From: Synergistaceae bacterium
GTDB lineage: Bacteria > Synergistota > Synergistia > Synergistales > Aminobacteriaceae
NCBI GenBank assembly: GCA_017475805.1
Contig: JAFVEW010000143.1
Location: 1 to 8,081, forward strand
Direction of reading: 5' to 3'
DNA length: 8,081 bases
Below, piece after piece: positions 5,254 to 8,081 of this stretch; position 1 is the first letter of the stretch; each line of letters opens with the position of its first letter. The notes under the pieces are model-generated. The model was not told where the DNA came from and searched no databases. It worked only from the letters and a program-made list of their open reading frames with translations. The translations under genes and the position numbers were made by a program.

Positions 5254-6771
5254 ATGGCTCTCTGCATAAAAATTCACGAAAGAGACAACGTCGCCATAGC
5301 GATTCAAGATATTCCGAAAGGCACTGAAGTTTTGCCGGGCGTTGTAACTGTCTGCGACATTCCTCAAGCTCATAAAATTGCTCTGAAAAATATTCCAGTC
5401 GGCGGCGAGGTTGTTCGTTACGGCGTTGTCTTAGGAACAATGCAAGAAGATATGCCGAGCGGCGGCTGGATTAATGAGAAAAATCTAAAAATGGCTCCTG
5501 CGCCTGACTTAGATAAAATGAAATTCGCCGTGAACATCAAAAAAAATCTCCCTGAGCCACCGATTAAAACTTGGGAAGGTTATAAAAATCCTAACGGCGG
5601 CCCTGCAGGCACTCGAAATATTTTAGCGATTAATACAACCGTTCAATGCGTTGCAGGCGTTTTGAATGTCGCTATTCAAAAAATTCGCAATGAAATTTTG
5701 CCGAAGTATCCTAACGTTGACAGCGTTATCGCGATTAATCACCCTTACGGCTGCGGCGTTGCTATTGATGCTCCTGAAGCTAAAGTCCCGCAGAGAATTT
5801 TAAGAAACATAGCAACTCACCCGAACTTTGGCGGCCAGTTTATGCTTGTTTCCTTAGGCTGTGAAAAATTCACTGTCGATAGATTTTGTGAGCCTTTCCC
5901 TGAATTAAATTCTCCTGAAAACGTAATCGTCTTGCAGGATTATAAAGGCTTCAACGAAATCATTAATGCGATTATGAACATGGCCGAGAAAAAATTAAAA
6001 ATTCTTAATGAACGCAAGCGGGAAATTCTGCCGTTAAGCGATTTATTAATCGGAATGCAGTGCGGCGGTTCTGATGCTTTCTCAGGAATTACGGCTAACC
6101 CGACGGCGGGCTACGCTGCTGATTTAATCGTGTCAGGCGGCGGAACAGTTTTATTCTCGGAAGTTACGGAAGTTCGCGACGGTGTTCAATTTATCGCAGA
6201 ACGTTGCATAGACGAAAAAGTCGGAGCGCGTCTCGTCCAAGAAATGAAATGGTATGATAAATATCTCAGGGACGGCGGCGTAGATCGCGGAGCTAACACA
6301 ACACCCGGGAACAAAAAAGGCGGCCTCTCAAATATTATCGAGAAGTCTATGGGCTCAATCGCAAAGTCAGGCTCGTCGCCTATAGTTGAGGTTTTATCGC
6401 CGGGTGAAAAACCTACGAAACACGGCGAAATTTTTGCGGCGACTCCTGCTTCTGATTTAGTCTGCGGGCCTTGCCAATTAGCTTCGGGAATCGGCCTCCA
6501 AGTTTTCATGACGGGACGCGGAACTCCTTACGGGCTTGCTGCTGCTCCTGTTATAAAAGTCTGTTCGCGTAACGAAATGAAAGCTCAATGGTCGGATATA
6601 ATTGACTTTAACGCAGGGCCTGCTGCTGTCGGTGAAAAAACAATCGCGGAACAAGGTACAGAGCTTTTCAAATTTATTCTTGACGTTGCGAGCGGACGTG
6701 CTAAACCTTATACGGAGCAGTACGGACTCGAGAATGATTTATGTATTTTCAATCCTGCGCCAATAACTTAA
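5254..6771 (+). CDS. garD: Galactarate dehydratase
   Basis: GarD dehydrates galactarate (mucate) to 5-keto-4-deoxy-D-glucarate, entering hexarate catabolism in the cytosol; the family is metal-dependent. The 505-residue protein follows E. coli GarD along its length as I recall that sequence: an N-terminal SAF-like domain (about 1-80, with DNVAIAI and the IPQAHKIAL stretch), then the UxaA/GarD core with KYPNVDSV near 151, HPYGCGVAI at 163-171, GCEKF at 202-206, GMQCGGSDAFSG at 267-278, SEVTEVRDG at 302-310, TPGNKKGGL at 350-358, SIAKSG at 368-373, ATPASD at 396-401, TGRGTPYGL at 420-428, and a FNPAPIT end. Altronate dehydratase UxaA is the nearest alternative, but the SPGNKKGG-like block and the contiguous C-terminus favour GarD. 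It is first in an operon with garR and a DHDPS-family lyase, 52 bp before garR. It is intact, with an AAGGAGG SD 12 nt before the ATG. Confidence 0.92.
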   Translation: MALCIKIHERDNVAIAIQDIPKGTEVLPGVVTVCDIPQAHKIALKNIPVGGEVVRYGVVLGTMQEDMPSGGWINEKNLKMAPAPDLDKMKFAVNIKKNLPEPPIKTWEGYKNPNGGPAGTRNILAINTTVQCVAGVLNVAIQKIRNEILPKYPNVDSVIAINHPYGCGVAIDAPEAKVPQRILRNIATHPNFGGQFMLVSLGCEKFTVDRFCEPFPELNSPENVIVLQDYKGFNEIINAIMNMAEKKLKILNERKREILPLSDLLIGMQCGGSDAFSGITANPTAGYAADLIVSGGGTVLFSEVTEVRDGVQFIAERCIDEKVGARLVQEMKWYDKYLRDGGVDRGANTTPGNKKGGLSNIIEKSMGSIAKSGSSPIVEVLSPGEKPTKHGEIFAATPASDLVCGPCQLASGIGLQVFMTGRGTPYGLAAAPVIKVCSRNEMKAQWSDIIDFNAGPAAVGEKTIAEQGTELFKFILDVASGRAKPYTEQYGLENDLCIFNPAPIT

Positions 6772-6823
6772 AAGCAAATAGGAAATTTTTTATATTTTTT
6801 CAGAAAGAAGGAATTTTTTTATT

Positions 6824-7705
6824 ATGAAAGTCGGATTTATCGGAATGGGAATTATGGGCAAGCCTATGGCAATAAACCTCGTCAAAGCTGGACACGAAGT
6901 CATGGTCTCGAATCGCAACATGGCCAAGTGTGATGACGCTGTCAAAGCTGGAGCTAAAAAAGGCTCTTACAAAGAAGTCGCAGAATTTGCCGAAGTCGTT
7001 ATTACAATGCTCCCGAACGGCCCACAGGTTAAAGACGTCATGCTCGGCTCTGGCGAAGTTGCTAAGAACATGAAAAAGGGCAGCACCTTTATCGACATGA
7101 GCTCAATTAATCCCGTTTCGTCAAAAGAAATTTGCGCTGAGCTTGAAAAATTAGGCGTTAATATGCTTGACGCTCCTGTATCAGGCGGCGAACCTAAAGC
7201 AATCGACGGCAGTTTAAGTATTATGGTCGGCGGTAAGCAGGAAATTTTTGATAAATTCAAAGCTATGTTAGGCGCGATGGGTTCATCAGTCGTTCGCTGC
7301 GGAGATGTCGGCGCAGGCAACACAACGAAACTTGCGAATCAGATTATCGTCGCTTGCAACATTCAAGCTCTTTCAGAAGCTATGACGCTCGCTCAGAAAG
7401 CCGGAGTCGATCCTAATTTAGTTTTCGACGCAATCAAAGGCGGCCTCGCAGGCTCAACAGTTATGAACGCCAAAGCCCCTATGATGATCGCAGGCAATGA
7501 CAAGCCGGGCTTCAAAATCGACCTTCATATTAAAGACTTGAATAACGCCCTCGACTGTGCTCACTCTGTAGGTTCACCTGTTCCGATGACGGCTGCTGTT
7601 CAAGAAGTCTTCCAGTGGATGCACAATCATGACGGCGGACAGAAAGACCACAGCGCAATCGCTCAGTATTACGAATTTTTGACTGGAATCAAGATTGGAA
7701 GATAA
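6824..7705 (+). CDS. garR: Tartronate semialdehyde reductase (2-hydroxy-3-oxopropionate reductase)
   Basis: GarR reduces tartronate semialdehyde to D-glycerate with NAD(P)H, the step after aldol cleavage in galactarate/glucarate breakdown. The 293-residue protein is a standard beta-hydroxyacid dehydrogenase. It has a Rossmann dinucleotide site GFIGMGIMGKPMA at 4-16, a substrate-binding DAPVSGG at 116-122, the catalytic Lys at 169 in GAGNTTKLANQ, and a helical C-terminal domain with KDLNNAL near 237. Length is typical. The SD AAGGA (6808-6812) lies 11 nt before the ATG across a T-rich spacer. The gene ends 1 nt before the next ATG, so the two are very likely co-transcribed. Other family members (3-hydroxyisobutyrate dehydrogenase, succinic semialdehyde reductase) share these motifs; the garD neighbour is what points to tartronate semialdehyde. 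Confidence 0.88.
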   Translation: MKVGFIGMGIMGKPMAINLVKAGHEVMVSNRNMAKCDDAVKAGAKKGSYKEVAEFAEVVITMLPNGPQVKDVMLGSGEVAKNMKKGSTFIDMSSINPVSSKEICAELEKLGVNMLDAPVSGGEPKAIDGSLSIMVGGKQEIFDKFKAMLGAMGSSVVRCGDVGAGNTTKLANQIIVACNIQALSEAMTLAQKAGVDPNLVFDAIKGGLAGSTVMNAKAPMMIAGNDKPGFKIDLHIKDLNNALDCAHSVGSPVPMTAAVQEVFQWMHNHDGGQKDHSAIAQYYEFLTGIKIGR

Positions 7706-7706
7706 C

Positions 7707-8081
7707 ATGAATTTAGATTTTATAAAGGGCGTTGTTGTTCCGATTTTGACGCCGATTGATAAGGACGAATTAATCGACGAAGCGAAATTCCGCAAGCAAA
7801 TTGATTTCGTAATTAACGGCGGAATGGCTGGAATTTTAGTTTTCGGATCGAACGGTGAATTTTATCAAGTCGAAGAGCCTGAAATGGAACGAGGTTTGAA
7901 AATCGCAGTTTCTCAAGCCGCCGGAAGAATACCCGTTTACTTCGGCATCGGAGCGATTAACACGAAAAAATGTATTCGCCTCGCTAAAATGGCCGTTGCT
8001 AATGGAGCTTCAGCAGTTTCTATTTTACAGCCGATGTTTTTGAAGCCTACGCAAACAGAATTATTTGAACATTTCAAAGCC
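7707..8081 (+). CDS. DHDPS-superfamily lyase, 5' part; probable keto-deoxyglucarate aldolase
   Basis: The first 125 codons of a DapA/NAL-type TIM-barrel lyase, cut by the window end. The protein opens with GVVVPILTP (8-16), as DHDPS-family enzymes do, and has GSNGEF at 47-52 where true DapA has a GTTGES-type motif. GSNGEF is the form I recall from 4-hydroxy-2-oxoglutarate aldolase. The Schiff-base Lys and catalytic Tyr lie beyond the window. It starts 1 nt after garR, with a GGAAG (7697-7701) SD inside the garR tail. With garD and garR upstream, the likely job is cleavage of 5-keto-4-deoxyglucarate to pyruvate and tartronate semialdehyde. Alternatives are KdgD, a decarboxylating dehydratase of the same superfamily (but garR would then have no substrate), or DapA for lysine (disfavoured by the motif and operon). 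The family call is firm; the substrate is inferred. Confidence 0.85.
   Translation, partial: MNLDFIKGVVVPILTPIDKDELIDEAKFRKQIDFVINGGMAGILVFGSNGEFYQVEEPEMERGLKIAVSQAAGRIPVYFGIGAINTKKCIRLAKMAVANGASAVSILQPMFLKPTQTELFEHFKA

Noticed and set aside
6186..6509. A 107-codon minus-strand open frame inside garD
   Set aside because: It is antisense to highly conserved GarD motifs, with no SD and no recognisable features; a shadow frame.
6967..7323. A 118-codon minus-strand open frame inside garR
   Set aside because: It is antisense to the conserved cofactor and substrate domains of GarR; a shadow frame.
7707..8081. The partial lyase as lysine-pathway DapA, given lysA in the same window
   Set aside because: It is coupled to garR and not to lysA, and it has GSNGEF in place of the DapA GTTGES-type active-site motif.

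Overview
This looks like chromosomal DNA of a low-GC, probably anaerobic, fermentative bacterium. Coding is dense, Shine-Dalgarno (SD) sites are strong (AGGAGG/AAGGA type), and the metabolic genes are all recognisable bacterial families. Lineage cannot be fixed from the sequence alone; a gut-type Firmicutes or Synergistota genome would fit, and this is an inference. There are no rRNA, tRNA, CRISPR, transposase or phage genes.

The left third (1-3397) is read leftward: mtnA (methionine salvage) and, upstream of it, a 721-residue protein that joins an N-terminal PAS-like domain to a dynamin/Era-like GTPase domain and a long uncharacterised helical C-terminus. That GTPase is the least familiar gene here. 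A compact divergent intergenic region (3398-3501) separates it from lysA (diaminopimelate decarboxylase), read rightward. Next comes a 79-residue secreted protein made almost entirely of three KYGQ-type repeats, closed by a clear intrinsic terminator at 5135-5164.

The right third (5163-8081) is an apparent hexarate catabolic operon. An extended -10 promoter leads into garD (galactarate dehydratase), garR (tartronate semialdehyde reductase) and the 5' part of a DHDPS-superfamily lyase, 1 nt after garR and cut by the window edge. Together they suggest the route galactarate -> 5-keto-4-deoxyglucarate -> pyruvate + tartronate semialdehyde -> glycerate. The DHDPS-type enzyme would then take the aldolase step done in E. 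coli by the unrelated GarL.

Cutting across these genes is a dispersed family of degenerate 7-bp tandem repeats. Two arrays with consensus near GA(G/A)TTAG lie inside the GTPase reading frame. A third lies just upstream of lysA, and its last unit supplies the lysA ribosome-binding site. A fourth, C-rich variant sits before the small secreted gene, beside a run of eight G's that falls in the spacer of a possible promoter. The repeat family, the PAS-GTPase fusion and the G-tract promoter are the main points worth a second look.
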